Source of the DNA: Pseudomonas lini
GTDB lineage: Bacteria; Pseudomonadota; Gammaproteobacteria; Pseudomonadales; Pseudomonadaceae
Assembly: GCF_030812475.1 (NCBI RefSeq)
Contig: NZ_JAUSSR010000003.1
Coordinates: 248,001 to 312,000, forward strand
Direction: 5' to 3'
Length of the DNA stretch: 64,000 bases
This document shows, in pieces, positions 18,105 through 27,014 of this stretch. The translations under genes and the position numbers were made by a program. The notes under the pieces are model-generated. The model saw only the letters and a list, made by a program, of their open reading frames with translations. It did no database searches and was not told the origin of the DNA. Every line of letters begins with the position of its first letter. Positions within the stretch are counted from its first letter, which is position 1.

Positions 18105-18800
18105 CTATTGACCGTTCTGCGTCATTGGGCGCGATTGATCGATGACCGTCACACCATTTGAATTCAAATTGTAAGCAACATAGAGCGACGCACCCGTGTG
18201 TCTCTTTGTTTTTACCTTTTTGAATGTGCTCGCCTTCAGTAGTCGCTCTGACTCGCTACAGGTGATGAATACGATTGCATGGGCAGGTTTTCCCTGTTCT
18301 TGTTGAATCTTCTCCACTGAGGCGCCCATCTCGATTTTTTTGCTCATCCCGCGTACATCGACGATGTAAAGGTCCTTGAGTCGCTCCGGCAAGCGGACGT
18401 AGTGCTCTGCCGCAGTCTGCAGATCCGTCTCGGGAAGGTCCTGTGCGTCACTGGGGCAAAGTGCGGGGCCGGGATCGATCGTCGGTTGCCTTCGGTTCGA
18501 TTTTTTGGATCTCAATCTGGAGTGACTCTTTCTCGGGTGCTCGGTGTCGTGCATGGCTTTTATGAAGTGTTCGCCGTTCTCAAAGTCAGAAGGTGCGTAG
18601 AGCGACCGATAATTGAAGTTGAGTGTGGCAAAGAAAAGAAAGAGCAAATAAAAAGGAAAGCTGATCAAGAACCAAATGTAGGTATCCCTGTCGTCATCAT
18701 CCAGAAAGGGTAGGGAGATCGCTGCTGAAGTTTCAGATAGTGTTGCGAATATCGCAATGAGTGTCAGGGGGTTGGTGATCCTTTGTTTTATATTTTCCAT
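18105..18800 (-). CDS. Membrane protein of unknown function
   Basis: This 231-residue protein is not recognised. Two hydrophobic segments lie near the N-terminus (about residues 10-30, LTLIAIFATLSETSAAISL, and 41-60, YIWFLISFPFYLLFLFFATL), separated by an acidic loop (LDDDDRD). A basic stretch follows (RKSHSRLRSKKSNRR, about 90-104). The soluble C-terminal half contains YIVDVRGMSKKIEM and AIVFITCSESERLL. Base composition is lower in G+C than the flanking genes, suggesting an accessory gene. It lies on the opposite strand to argG and the response regulator. No function is proposed. Confidence 0.6.
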   Translation of the reverse strand: MENIKQRITNPLTLIAIFATLSETSAAISLPFLDDDDRDTYIWFLISFPFYLLFLFFATLNFNYRSLYAPSDFENGEHFIKAMHDTEHPRKSHSRLRSKKSNRRQPTIDPGPALCPSDAQDLPETDLQTAAEHYVRLPERLKDLYIVDVRGMSKKIEMGASVEKIQQEQGKPAHAIVFITCSESERLLKASTFKKVKTKRHTGASLYVAYNLNSNGVTVIDQSRPMTQNGQ

Positions 18801-19283
18801 GTTTTATTCTCATTTAAGTTTGTCTTCGCTCATGGGTGTAGGGGATATTTTGGTCTGCTGCTCAAGATAGTAACTGCTTTATTAGTGTTTCGGTATATCT
18901 GTTTCATTGTGTTAGGGGCTTGATTGTTGTCCGGCTGCATGAAGAGTGGGTGCAGGGTGGATAAAGTTATAGATGTGTGTTCCTGTTCGGAAAATATCGG
19001 TTACTTTTCAAGAGCGTTCAAGCGTCCTTGCAGGCTGGATTTTTAGTCTCTTGCGTGCTGGAGGTTGCAAATCGACACAAAAAACTGTCGAAGCGTGACA
19101 GGTCGAGAAGGCTGACAAGTTTTCTGCTGCAGTGTTTTCGAAGAATTATTGTAGGAATAATCTGTGTTGTTTGTAGGGAATGTCTCTTGGTGTGGGTGGC
19201 CGGGGGGGGCGGCATGCCATGGGTGAAACGACTAGGCTATTGTGCGGGCTCTAAAAATTCGAACAGCGAAATTGGACTTGCCC
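18801..19283. other. AT-rich intergenic region before the orphan response regulator
   Basis: These 480 bp separate the divergent membrane-protein and response-regulator genes. The region is clearly AT-richer than the core genes and contains no credible coding frame, REP or terminator. It probably contains both promoters. Confidence 0.45.
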
Positions 19284-19910
19284 ATGAATAAAGTGCTGAT
19301 CGTGGATGATCACCCCGTCATTCGTCTCGCGGTACGTATGCTGATGGAGCGTCATGGCTACGAAGTCATTGCAGAAACAGATAATGGCGTGGATGCATTA
19401 CAGCTTGCTCGCGAACTCATGCCCGATATTGTCATTCTGGATATCGGCATTCCGAAACTCGATGGGCTGGAAGTCATTGCGCGTCTGTCATCGGCAGCAA
19501 TGCCAATGAAGGTACTGATACTGACGTCCCAGGCACCGGGTCATTTTTCCATGCGCTGCATGCAGTCGGGGGCTGCCGGATATGTCTGCAAGCAACAGGA
19601 CCTCACTGAATTGCTCAGCGCGATAAAGGCTGTGTTGTCAGGCTACAGTTACTTTCCGAATCAAGCCCTGCACACGGTGCGCTCCAGTCTTGGCAATGCC
19701 TGTGAATCCGATATGGTGGATCGTCTTTCAGGGCGGGAAATGATGGTATTGCAGCAATTGGCCCGTGGAAAAACCAACAAGGAGATTGCCGATGGAATGT
19801 TTCTTAGCAATAAAACCGTCAGCACTTACAAGACTCGCTTGTTACTGAAGCTCAATGCGCGTTCCCTTGTCGATCTGATCGAGCTGGCGCAACGCAATGG
19901 TCTGGTGTAA
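19284..19910 (+). CDS. NarL/FixJ-family response regulator, BvgA-like (orphan)
   Basis: This 208-residue transcription factor has a receiver domain (residues 1-120; phosphoacceptor Asp53 in VILDIGIPKLDGLEVIARL, acidic DD in LIVDDHPVI, Lys in CKQQ) and a C-terminal LuxR-type helix-turn-helix (LSGREMMVLQQLARGKTNKE, MFLSNKTVSTYKTRLLLKL). The sequence recalls Bordetella BvgA closely, including GIPKLDGLEVIARL and SNKTVSTYKTRLL. No histidine kinase is nearby. The start MNKVLIVDDH was preferred over an upstream ATG at 19242 because it fits the fold boundary. Targets are unknown. Confidence 0.88.
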   Translation: MNKVLIVDDHPVIRLAVRMLMERHGYEVIAETDNGVDALQLARELMPDIVILDIGIPKLDGLEVIARLSSAAMPMKVLILTSQAPGHFSMRCMQSGAAGYVCKQQDLTELLSAIKAVLSGYSYFPNQALHTVRSSLGNACESDMVDRLSGREMMVLQQLARGKTNKEIADGMFLSNKTVSTYKTRLLLKLNARSLVDLIELAQRNGLV

Positions 19911-19963
19911 CGGGGGCAGCGTTGACGGTAGGCGTTAGGCGTTTATCAGGGGCGGCAATAAGT

Positions 19964-19990
19964 AAAAAGCCTCCGTTTCGGGAGGCTTTT
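19964..19990. terminator. Bidirectional terminator
   Basis: AAAAGCCTCC-GTTTCG-GGAGGCTTTT is a perfect hairpin between convergent genes (response regulator at 19910, small gene ending at 19997). A and T runs on the two sides suit both directions. Confidence 0.9.
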
Positions 19991-19996
19991 CAGGTG

Positions 19997-20176
19997 TCAT
20001 AGGTCAAAATCGTAATCGGCCAATTGCTTTTGCAGTCGGCGCTCCTCCAGCAGATTGTCAATGGTGCGGCGTTTGCTAAGGTTGGTCTTTGCCACTTCAA
20101 CCACAGGTTCGGCGTCATCAGCCTCAACGGGTGTGAAGTCGTCTTCTACGTCCAATTGCTCTTTGCCAGTACTCAT
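19997..20176 (-). CDS. Small acidic protein, PA3496 family (putative envelope integrity)
   Basis: The ATG at 20176 opens a 59-residue frame: MSTGKEQLDVEDDFTP, then an acidic stretch, NLSKRRTIDNLLEERRLQKQ and the terminal LADYDFDL. GGAG lies eight bases before the start. It is highly charged, with no membrane segment. I recognise it as the pseudomonad family that sits next to nth; the envelope-integrity label of that family is known only from database naming. It is probably the last gene after rnf-nth on the same strand, 107 bp downstream of nth. Confidence 0.75.
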   Translation of the reverse strand: MSTGKEQLDVEDDFTPVEADDAEPVVEVAKTNLSKRRTIDNLLEERRLQKQLADYDFDL

Positions 20177-20283
20177 AAGGTCAACTCCAGGCTAAGACTG
20201 CCTTTGGCGCTCCTTATATCGACATTCTTGCTGCGGGTAAAAAAGATTTTTTCAATCGATAATTCACAAAACCTAATAGCACC

Positions 20284-20922
20284 TCAATCGTCCGAGGTCT
20301 TGTGCTTGTATTCGCACAGGTCTTCAATCCGGCAACTGCCACACCGTGGCTTGCGAGCCAGGCAGACGTAGCGACCGTGGAGAATCAGCCAGTGATGGGA
20401 ATCGAGCAAGTATTCCTTTGGCACAAATTTCATCAGTTTTGTCTCGACTTCGATCACATTCTTGCCCGGCGCAATCCCGGTGCGATTGCTGACCCGGAAG
20501 ATATGGGTGTCCACCGCCATGGTCAGTTGACGGAATGCGGTATTGAGCACCACGTTGGCCGTCTTGCGGCCGACGCCGGGTAGCGCTTCCAGTTCTTCAC
20601 GGGTTTGCGGCACTTCGCCGCCATGGCGCTCCACCAGCAAGCGACAGGTCTCGATCACGTTTTTCGCTTTACTGTTGAACAGGCCGATGGTCTTGATGTA
20701 TTCCGATAGGCCTTCGACGCCCAAGGCATGAATCGCAGCCGGCGTGTTGGCCACCGGATAGAGTCTGGCGGTGGCTTTGTTGACGCCGACATCGGTCGAC
20801 TGTGCCGAAAGAATCACGGCGATCAGTAATTCGAACGGCGAAGAGTAGGCCAGTTCGGTTTTCGGTTCCGGATTGTCTTCGTGAAACCTGCGGAAAATTT
20901 CCCGGCGTTTTACAGCATTCAT
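20284..20922 (-). CDS. nth: Endonuclease III
   Basis: This 212-residue DNA glycosylase/AP lyase removes oxidised pyrimidines. The helix-hairpin-helix LPGVGRKTANVV with the catalytic Lys, the catalytic Asp in VDTHIFRV and the C-terminal [4Fe-4S] cluster (Cys-x6-Cys-x2-Cys-x5-Cys in CLARKPRCGSCRIEDLC) are all intact. The start MNAVKRREIF at 20922 matches the family. It follows rnfE by 25 bp, the order known from E. coli rsx-nth. Confidence 0.97.
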   Translation of the reverse strand: MNAVKRREIFRRFHEDNPEPKTELAYSSPFELLIAVILSAQSTDVGVNKATARLYPVANTPAAIHALGVEGLSEYIKTIGLFNSKAKNVIETCRLLVERHGGEVPQTREELEALPGVGRKTANVVLNTAFRQLTMAVDTHIFRVSNRTGIAPGKNVIEVETKLMKFVPKEYLLDSHHWLILHGRYVCLARKPRCGSCRIEDLCEYKHKTSDD

Positions 20923-20947
20923 GGGCAGTGTGTTTCCTCGAAGACAG

Positions 20948-21541
20948 TCAGTGTGAAGGCGTCGGGTGCGCCCAGGCCTGCCAGGTGGCGAGCAGCAGCC
21001 CAAGCAGAATGAATCCACCGGGCGCCAGGATAGCCAGGCGTATCCCGCCGTCGGCGGTCAGTACCCAGCCTTGCCAATCCGGTTGTGCGGCGCCAGCCAG
21101 CCAAGGCAGGTGGCTGGCGAGTGTGCCGCTGCCGATCAGTTCTCGCAGCAGGCCCATACCCAGCAGCAACGCGCCGAACAGGACGCACAGGCGCAGGCGA
21201 TCGCGCCCTGCACGCTGGAAAAAACCGCTGTGATCCAGGACGACGCATTGCAAGGCAATCAGTGCTGGATAGATCCCCAACAGTTGATGCCATTGAAGCG
21301 ACCAGGCTTGCGCCCCGAGTTCAGCGCAACTGGTCAGCGTGGCCGCCAGCACGACGCCAGCCACTACCTGTGTCGCTGGAACCAGTCGAGCGCGCAAGGC
21401 ACCCATACACAGGCCAAAGACACTGCTCACCACGATGAACATCAGCCCCAAGCCCAGCGCCTTCATCAGTGAGTCCGTCGCGCCGATCAGTGGCGCCAGC
21501 ATCAGCGAATTCTGCAGCGTCGATGAGTTATTCATGGGCAC
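20948..21541 (-). CDS. rnfE: Rnf/Rsx electron transport complex subunit E (divergent)
   Basis: This inner-membrane protein of 197 residues with about six helices resembles RnfE/RsxE. Landmarks include the N-terminal NNSSTLQ, ALGLGLMF, LRELIGSGTLASHL and the C-terminal LAPGGFILLGLLLA. In canonical RnfE two cysteines help hold a membrane [2Fe-2S] centre. Here the first (LLGLCPLLA in E. coli) is replaced by Ala (LMLAPLIGA), while the second is kept (LQCVVLD). Its start lies inside the end of rnfG (14-bp overlap). Function of the redox path is therefore in doubt. Confidence 0.85.
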   Translation of the reverse strand: MPMNNSSTLQNSLMLAPLIGATDSLMKALGLGLMFIVVSSVFGLCMGALRARLVPATQVVAGVVLAATLTSCAELGAQAWSLQWHQLLGIYPALIALQCVVLDHSGFFQRAGRDRLRLCVLFGALLLGMGLLRELIGSGTLASHLPWLAGAAQPDWQGWVLTADGGIRLAILAPGGFILLGLLLATWQAWAHPTPSH

Positions 21542-22139
21542 TGCTCCCGATCAGCTGTTGCGGGTGTTCATCGAAGTAGCTCAACGCGTCATGAATGGCG
21601 TGGATCACCGCTCTTGAGGTGATGGTCGCGCCAGCGATCTGATCGAATGTCCCCTGATCTTTTTTCAGGGCCCAGCCCGGATCGCCGGGTTCGGCTCGCG
21701 ATTTGCCGGCAAAGTCCTGAAGCCAGGCGTTTGGCCAGTCGGCAATCCTGCCGCCCAGCCCCGGGGTTTCCGCTTGACTGAGGGTTTTGACGCCCAGCAA
21801 CCGGCCATTGGCACCGATGGCGATCAGCAGTTCGATAGAGCCGGTATAGCCCAAGGATCGGCTGCGCAGTAATACGGCACTGGATTTGCCTGCTTTGGTT
21901 ACCCGGTAGCCACCCAGCAGTGTGCTATTGGGCAAGACAATATCGGCCAGGCCCAGTGGCTGTTCCAGCGGCTGATTGTCATAGCTGTCGGAGGGGAGCA
22001 GGTCGAGCAATTTTCGGCTGTCGATCAGGCGCTGTTCGGCGGCAATTCGCAGCGCACTGGTGTGCTGCACGAAGTATGTCGCGCCAATCCCAAGACCCGT
22101 CAGCACCACCAGGATCACCACGCTCGACGCACGACTCAT
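21528..22139 (-). CDS. rnfG: Rnf/Rsx electron transport complex subunit G
   Basis: This 203-residue protein has one N-terminal membrane helix (VVILVVLTGLGIGATYFV) and a periplasmic FMN-binding domain. The flavinylation motif reads DQIAGATITS. The acceptor Thr and the upstream Asp of the ApbE-type motif are kept, but the usual Ser/Thr of SGAT is Ala. ETPGLGGRI, a conserved RnfG/NqrC stretch, is intact. The start MSRASSVV at 22139 overlaps rnfD by four bases. Confidence 0.88.
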   Translation of the reverse strand: MSRASSVVILVVLTGLGIGATYFVQHTSALRIAAEQRLIDSRKLLDLLPSDSYDNQPLEQPLGLADIVLPNSTLLGGYRVTKAGKSSAVLLRSRSLGYTGSIELLIAIGANGRLLGVKTLSQAETPGLGGRIADWPNAWLQDFAGKSRAEPGDPGWALKKDQGTFDQIAGATITSRAVIHAIHDALSYFDEHPQQLIGSSAHE

Positions 22140-23128
22140 GGCGCAGCCCGCTCCTGCCTGGAGGCGATCAACCGCTCCAGGGTCGGTACACAGAGATTCA
22201 TCAGCAGTACGGCAAAGGCTACGCCGTCCGGATAGCCGCCCCATGTGCGAATCACATACGTCAGCAGACCCACGCCCGCGCCGAACAGCAACCGGGCGCC
22301 GGGACTTTTTGCGCCGGACACCGGTTCAGTGACGATGAAGAATGCACCCAGCATGGTCGCACCGGTCAGCAGATGAAACAGGGGCGAGCCATGGGAATCG
22401 GAACCGGAGCCGTTCCAGCACAGCAGGCTGATGACGAACAGGCTGGCCAGCATGCCGACCGGCGCATGCCAACTGAATACCTGCCGGTGCAGCAGAAACG
22501 CGCCACCCGCCAGAAAGGCCAGGTTGACCCATTCCATGCCGCGCCCACCGAACTGGCCGAACGCCGGGTGGCCAGCGAAGAGTTCGTCCATGGTCAGGCT
22601 GTTGTTGATCCGCAGGCTGTCCAGCGCCGTCGCCTGAGCCCAGGCATCCGGCGTCTGGTCGAGAGCGAATCCGAACACCTGCTGCAAACCACCGAGCAGG
22701 TCCATGCCATGGGATGACGGCCAGTGGGTCATTTGTTGGGGAAAAGTCACCATCACCAGGGCAAAACCGAGCATGGCCGGGTTGAACGGGTTCTTGCCGA
22801 CGCCGCCAAACAGGTGCTTGCCGAACAGCAGCGCGAAGGCGGCAGCACTGACCGTCAGCCACCATGGGCAATAAGGTGGCAACGCCAGTGCCAGCAGCGT
22901 GGCGCTGACCAGCGCGCTGCCATCGCTCAAGGTCGGTTTGATGGGGCGTTTGCGCAGCTGCAATACCAGCGCTTCAACCGCCAGCGCGGTCACACCCGTC
23001 AGAATCAGGTTGATCAACACGCCCCAGCCATAGCACCAGAAAAACACCAGCAGCCCCGGCACCGTGGCCAGCAACACCCGCTTCATGGCCTGCTGAAGGC
23101 GTTCGTCGACCGGTTCAAGCGGTGGCAT
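22136..23128 (-). CDS. rnfD: Rnf/Rsx electron transport complex subunit D
   Basis: This polytopic inner-membrane subunit (330 residues) of the NqrB/RnfD family has the conserved segments [30 protein letters not shown] and the C-terminal [17 protein letters not shown]. The covalent FMN site, SGAT in canonical RnfD, appears as [12 protein letters not shown]; Asp and Thr are kept but Ser-Gly are replaced. The ATG at 23128 lies inside the 3' end of rnfB (14-bp overlap), so nothing separates B and D. In E. coli and P. aeruginosa rnfC sits at that position. Confidence 0.88.
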   Translation of the reverse strand: MPPLEPVDERLQQAMKRVLLATVPGLLVFFWCYGWGVLINLILTGVTALAVEALVLQLRKRPIKPTLSDGSALVSATLLALALPPYCPWWLTVSAAAFALLFGKHLFGGVGKNPFNPAMLGFALVMVTFPQQMTHWPSSHGMDLLGGLQQVFGFALDQTPDAWAQATALDSLRINNSLTMDELFAGHPAFGQFGGRGMEWVNLAFLAGGAFLLHRQVFSWHAPVGMLASLFVISLLCWNGSGSDSHGSPLFHLLTGATMLGAFFIVTEPVSGAKSPGARLLFGAGVGLLTYVIRTWGGYPDGVAFAVLLMNLCVPTLERLIASRQERAAP

Positions 23129-24125
23129 GGGCGTCCACCTGGTGCTCGGCTTCAGCGACCGCGCGCTCCAGCGCTGCAATGTGTTCGGCCGGGGCTTCGC
23201 TGGCTTGTGCTTTCTTGAGTGCGGCGCGGCGCATGGCCAACTGGATCTTAGCCCGATTCAGATCGGCATTTTTCACCGGGGCAGCAGGTGCCGGAACTGC
23301 TGGCACCATGCTTTCCAGTTTCGTCAAAGCCTGCTCGGCTGCTTCGAACTGCTGTTGCAACAGGATCAATTGCGACTGCTGCTCGAATGTCGGCGGATGC
23401 CCGAACGCCTTGAGCGATTTGTTCAGTTGCGCGCGGCTCATGGCCAGATCGATCTTCGCTTTTTTCAATGCCGCATCGGCATTGGCGGCCTTTTGCGCGC
23501 GGACGCGTTCAAGGGCTGCCTGCACCGGATCGAGCGTCACCTCACTGTGCTGCGGCACAGTGCGTTGCGCCCGGGCTTGGCGCTCGGCGAGTTTCTGTTG
23601 TTCTTCACGACGCAGGCGGGCGTTGCGTTGTTCGAACCGGTGCCGTGCGTGATTGCGTTTGGCGGCACGCGCTTGTTGCGCTTCAAGGCTGAACGCCAGG
23701 CCGCCGACCACGGGCACTACCGTAGAAAACGGCAACGGTCGCATCTCGATGCAATCCACCGGGCAGGGCGCTACACAGAGGTCGCAACCGGTGCACTCGT
23801 CGACGATAACGGTGTGCATCAGCTTCGCTGCGCCGACGATGGCGTCCACCGGGCACGCCTGGATGCATTTGGTGCAGCCGATGCACTCGGCTTCGCGGAT
23901 ATAGGCGATTTGCGCGGGCGCCGCACCACGACTGACGTCAAGCTCCAGCACCGGCACTTTCAGCAGTTCTGCCAGGGCCGAGATGGTTTCGCTGCCGCCA
24001 GGCGGGCACTTGTTGATCGGCTCGCCGCTGGCGATGCCTTCGGCGTAGGGCTTGCATCCGGGATGTCCGCATTTTCCGCACTGGGTCTGCGGCAAGAGGG
24101 CGTCGATGCGTTGAATCAGACTCAT
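23115..24125 (-). CDS. rnfB: Rnf/Rsx subunit B, anchorless, with RnfC-like C-terminal repeats
   Basis: This 336-residue iron-sulfur protein begins directly at the Fe-S domain (Cys16, Cys19, Cys24, Cys40 in [16 protein letters not shown] and NKCPPGG). Canonical RnfB has a membrane helix of about 25 residues before this; it is absent. Two ferredoxin-type [4Fe-4S] motifs follow ([32 protein letters not shown]). The C-terminal 150 residues are charged and helical, with two copies of a motif ([36 protein letters not shown]). These resemble the C-terminal repeats of gamma-proteobacterial RnfC. It overlaps rnfA by four bases and rnfD by 14. Confidence 0.88.
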   Translation of the reverse strand: MSLIQRIDALLPQTQCGKCGHPGCKPYAEGIASGEPINKCPPGGSETISALAELLKVPVLELDVSRGAAPAQIAYIREAECIGCTKCIQACPVDAIVGAAKLMHTVIVDECTGCDLCVAPCPVDCIEMRPLPFSTVVPVVGGLAFSLEAQQARAAKRNHARHRFEQRNARLRREEQQKLAERQARAQRTVPQHSEVTLDPVQAALERVRAQKAANADAALKKAKIDLAMSRAQLNKSLKAFGHPPTFEQQSQLILLQQQFEAAEQALTKLESMVPAVPAPAAPVKNADLNRAKIQLAMRRAALKKAQASEAPAEHIAALERAVAEAEHQVDAHATA

Positions 24126-24691
24126 GTTTTGATCAGCCCGCTGAATCCGAGAAAAGCCACTGCGATCAGCCCGGCGCCGATCAGATCGATCGGCAGGCCG
24201 CGAAAGGGCAGGGGAATATCGTTATCGAGTGTGCGCTGGCGCAAGTCACTGAACAGGCTCAGTACCAGCCAGAAACCCAGCCCGGCGCCCAGGCTCATGG
24301 CCGTGGCGTGAAAGAATCCCTTGTCGTTCTGAACATTGATCAACGCCAGGCCAAGTACACCGGCGTTGCCCAGCAGCAGCGGCCAGAGGCCTTCGAACGA
24401 AAGCTTCTCGAACATCCGTGCAAGCAACTTCAACAAGGGCGCGATCAACAGCACGCAAAGTGGCACAAACACGAACAGGCGCAGCGGCGTAAGCCCCAAA
24501 GGCACCAGCAACCCGTGGTAAAGCGCGTGGCTCGACATGCCGACAATCAACATCAGGCACGTGGTCGCAATGCCCAGCGCATGCACCTGGCGGCGCTCGG
24601 CGCCCAGCAGTGGATCGGCGCCCAACGGCCAGTGCAACACGAGGTTGTTGATCAGGGCAGCGCTGATAAGCGTAAGCAGTATCTCAGTCAT
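24122..24691 (-). CDS. rnfA: Rnf/Rsx electron transport complex subunit A (divergent)
   Basis: This 189-residue protein has six predicted helices and aligns along its whole length with E. coli RsxA ([57 protein letters not shown]). Both cysteines that ligate the membrane [2Fe-2S] centre in canonical proteins are replaced: LGLCPFMG is LGADPLLG, and TTNCAVLG is LGNAGVLG. The start at 24691 was chosen by alignment; upstream in-frame ATGs exist (24697, 24748). It is the first gene of the leftward A-B-D-G-E-nth operon. Confidence 0.87.
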   Translation of the reverse strand: MTEILLTLISAALINNLVLHWPLGADPLLGAERRQVHALGIATTCLMLIVGMSSHALYHGLLVPLGLTPLRLFVFVPLCVLLIAPLLKLLARMFEKLSFEGLWPLLLGNAGVLGLALINVQNDKGFFHATAMSLGAGLGFWLVLSLFSDLRQRTLDNDIPLPFRGLPIDLIGAGLIAVAFLGFSGLIKT

Positions 24692-24782
24692 GATCATGCC
24701 GGCAAGAACGGGAGACTTTCCAATGGGGCTGTCTAATAGGTTAGGCATTATCCGGCAAGGACGGAGGGTGGGCCAGACATGA

Positions 24783-24818
24783 AAATCCCACAGGCGCGCC
24801 AGGCGCGACTGTGGGATC
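24783..24818 (-). terminator. Probable terminator after metG
   Basis: ATCCCACAG pairs with CTGTGGGAT around a GC-rich loop. On the minus strand it is followed by TTTTC. It lies 17 bp past the metG stop. Confidence 0.7.
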
Positions 24819-24834
24819 GATTTACCTCAGGGCG

Positions 24835-26886
24835 TTACTTGATACGCTGACCCGGCTTGGCACCGCTGTCGGGGCTGAGCAGGTAGATTTCTTCTCCACC
24901 GGGGCCGGCGGCCATCACCATGCCTTCGGAGATGCCGAACTTCATTTTCCGTGGCTTGAGGTTGGCGATCATCATGGTCAGGCGACCATCCAGTTTGGAC
25001 GGATCCGGGTAGGCGCTCTTGATCCCGGAGAACACGTTGCGTTGTTCGCCACCGATGTCCAGGGTCAGGCGCAGCAGCTTGTCGGCCCCTTCCACGTGTT
25101 CGGCCTTGACGATCAGGGCGACGCGCAGGTCGACCGCGGCAAAGGCGTCGAATTCGATTTCCGGCGACAGCGGATCCTTGGCCAGTTCGCCGTTGCCGGC
25201 AGGCGCAGCGTCGCCGGTATCGGTCTGGCTGGCGGTCAGGTCTTCCTTCGAAGCGTCGGTCATGGCTTGCACCTTGATCGGGTCGATACGGGTCATCAAC
25301 GGCTTGAACTCGTTCAGCTGATGGTTGCTGAGCAAGGTCGCGTGGTCGTTCCAGGTCAACGGCGCGACGTTCAGGAACGCCTCGGCATCGGCGGCCAGCA
25401 GCGGCAATACCGGCTTGAGGAAGATCACCAGCTGGCGGAACAGGTTGATGCCCAGGGCGCAGATGGCCTGGACTTCGTCCTGCTTGCCTTCCTGTTTGTT
25501 CAGCGACCACGGTGCCTTGTCGGCGATCCAGGCGTTGGCGCGGTCGGCCAGGCCCATGATCTCGCGCATGGCACGGGCGAAGTCGCGAGCTTCATAGGCT
25601 TCGGCGATGCTCGGCGCAGCGGCGAGGAACGCTTCGGTCAGCTCCGGTGCGGCATTGCCTTCCACCAGCACGCCGGCATTGCCTTTGTGAATGAAACCGG
25701 CGCAACGGCTGGCGATGTTGACGACCTTGCCGACCAGGTCGGAGTTGACCTTCTGCACGAAGTCTTCGAGGTTCAGGTCCAGATCGTCGACGCCACGGCC
25801 GAGCTTGGCCGCGTAGTAGTAACGCAGGTATTCCGGCGACAGGTGATCCAGGTAGGTCCGGGCCTTGATGAAAGTGCCACGGGACTTGGACATTTTCTGA
25901 CCGTTGACCGTCAGGTAGCCGTGCACGTTGATCCCGGTCGGTTTGCGCAACCCGGCGCCTTCGAGCATGGCTGGCCAGAACAGCGCGTGGAAATTGACGA
26001 TGTCCTTGCCGATGAAGTGGTACAGCTCGGCAGTGGAATCCTTGTTCCAGAAAGCATCGAAATCCAGCTCCGGCGAGCGGTCGCAGAGATTCTTGAAGCT
26101 GGCCATGTAGCCGATCGGTGCGTCCAGCCAGACGTAGAAGTATTTGCCCGGCTCGCCAGGAATCTCAAAACCGAAGTACGGCGCATCGCGGGAGATGTCC
26201 CACTGTTGCAGCCCCGCATCCAGCCATTCGGCGATCTTGTTGGCCACGGCTTCCTGCAGGGTGCCGCTGCGGGTCCAGGCCTGCAGCATTTCCTGGAAGT
26301 CCGGCAGCTTGAAGAAGAAGTGCTGGGAATCCTTTAGCATCGGGGTAGCGCCGGAGATGGCTGACTTCGGATCCTTCAGGTCGGTCGGTGCGTAGGTCGC
26401 GCCGCATTTTTCGCAGTTGTCGCCGTACTGGTCTTCGGTGCCGCATTTCGGGCAGGTGCCCTTGATGAAGCGGTCGGCCAGGAACATTTTCTTTTCCGGG
26501 TCGAAGTATTGCGTGATCGAACGCGTGGCGATGTGCCCGGCGTCGCGCAGCTTCAGGTAGATCTGGCTCGACAGCTCACGGTTTTCTTCGGCGTGAGTGG
26601 AGTGGAAGTTGTCGAAATCCACCAGGAACTCGGCAAAGTCGGCGCTGTGTTCAGCCTGGACGTTGGCGATCAGCTGTTCCGGGGTGATGCCTTCCTTCTC
26701 CGCGCGCAGCATGATGGCCGAACCGTGGGCGTCGTCGGCGCAGACATAAATGCATTGATTGCCGCGGTGCTTCTGGAAGCGCACCCACATATCGGTCTGG
26801 ATGTATTCCAGCATGTGGCCAAGATGGATCGAACCATTGGCATAGGGCAGGGCGCTGGTGACGAGGATCTTGCGTGGCTCGGACAT
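24835..26886 (-). CDS. metG: Methionyl-tRNA synthetase
   Basis: This 683-residue cytoplasmic class I synthetase charges tRNA-Met. The N-terminal signature is in [19 protein letters not shown], the zinc knuckle in [18 protein letters not shown], and KMSKSRGTF holds the second ATP-binding motif. A C-terminal EMAP/Trbp111-like tRNA-binding domain spans about residues 580-683 ([31 protein letters not shown]). This is the long, dimeric type. It is divergent from apbC/mrp, a common gamma-proteobacterial arrangement. Confidence 0.97.
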   Translation of the reverse strand: MSEPRKILVTSALPYANGSIHLGHMLEYIQTDMWVRFQKHRGNQCIYVCADDAHGSAIMLRAEKEGITPEQLIANVQAEHSADFAEFLVDFDNFHSTHAEENRELSSQIYLKLRDAGHIATRSITQYFDPEKKMFLADRFIKGTCPKCGTEDQYGDNCEKCGATYAPTDLKDPKSAISGATPMLKDSQHFFFKLPDFQEMLQAWTRSGTLQEAVANKIAEWLDAGLQQWDISRDAPYFGFEIPGEPGKYFYVWLDAPIGYMASFKNLCDRSPELDFDAFWNKDSTAELYHFIGKDIVNFHALFWPAMLEGAGLRKPTGINVHGYLTVNGQKMSKSRGTFIKARTYLDHLSPEYLRYYYAAKLGRGVDDLDLNLEDFVQKVNSDLVGKVVNIASRCAGFIHKGNAGVLVEGNAAPELTEAFLAAAPSIAEAYEARDFARAMREIMGLADRANAWIADKAPWSLNKQEGKQDEVQAICALGINLFRQLVIFLKPVLPLLAADAEAFLNVAPLTWNDHATLLSNHQLNEFKPLMTRIDPIKVQAMTDASKEDLTASQTDTGDAAPAGNGELAKDPLSPEIEFDAFAAVDLRVALIVKAEHVEGADKLLRLTLDIGGEQRNVFSGIKSAYPDPSKLDGRLTMMIANLKPRKMKFGISEGMVMAAGPGGEEIYLLSPDSGAKPGQRIK

Positions 26887-27014
26887 GGGGCTCGGCTACT
26901 TGATGAAACGGAGGTCGGCCACTATAAAGCGCTGGCGCATATTTTTCACCCCGTGAGCCTGTTTCATTGGATGAGTAACTTGCAGAGGTACGTCTTGCCG
27001 GCGAATGCGGCCCT

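Noticed and set aside
18402..18713. A 103-codon frame opposite the membrane-protein gene
   Set aside because: The minus-strand gene has a coherent layout of two membrane helices and a soluble domain; this frame has none and shares the same DNA.
24811..26337. Open frame of 508 codons opposite metG
   Set aside because: metG carries all class I synthetase motifs; the reverse frame is a shadow.
26940..26955. TTTTTCAC upstream of metG as another ColR box
   Set aside because: The base before the T run is A rather than T or C and the upstream half of the consensus does not match.
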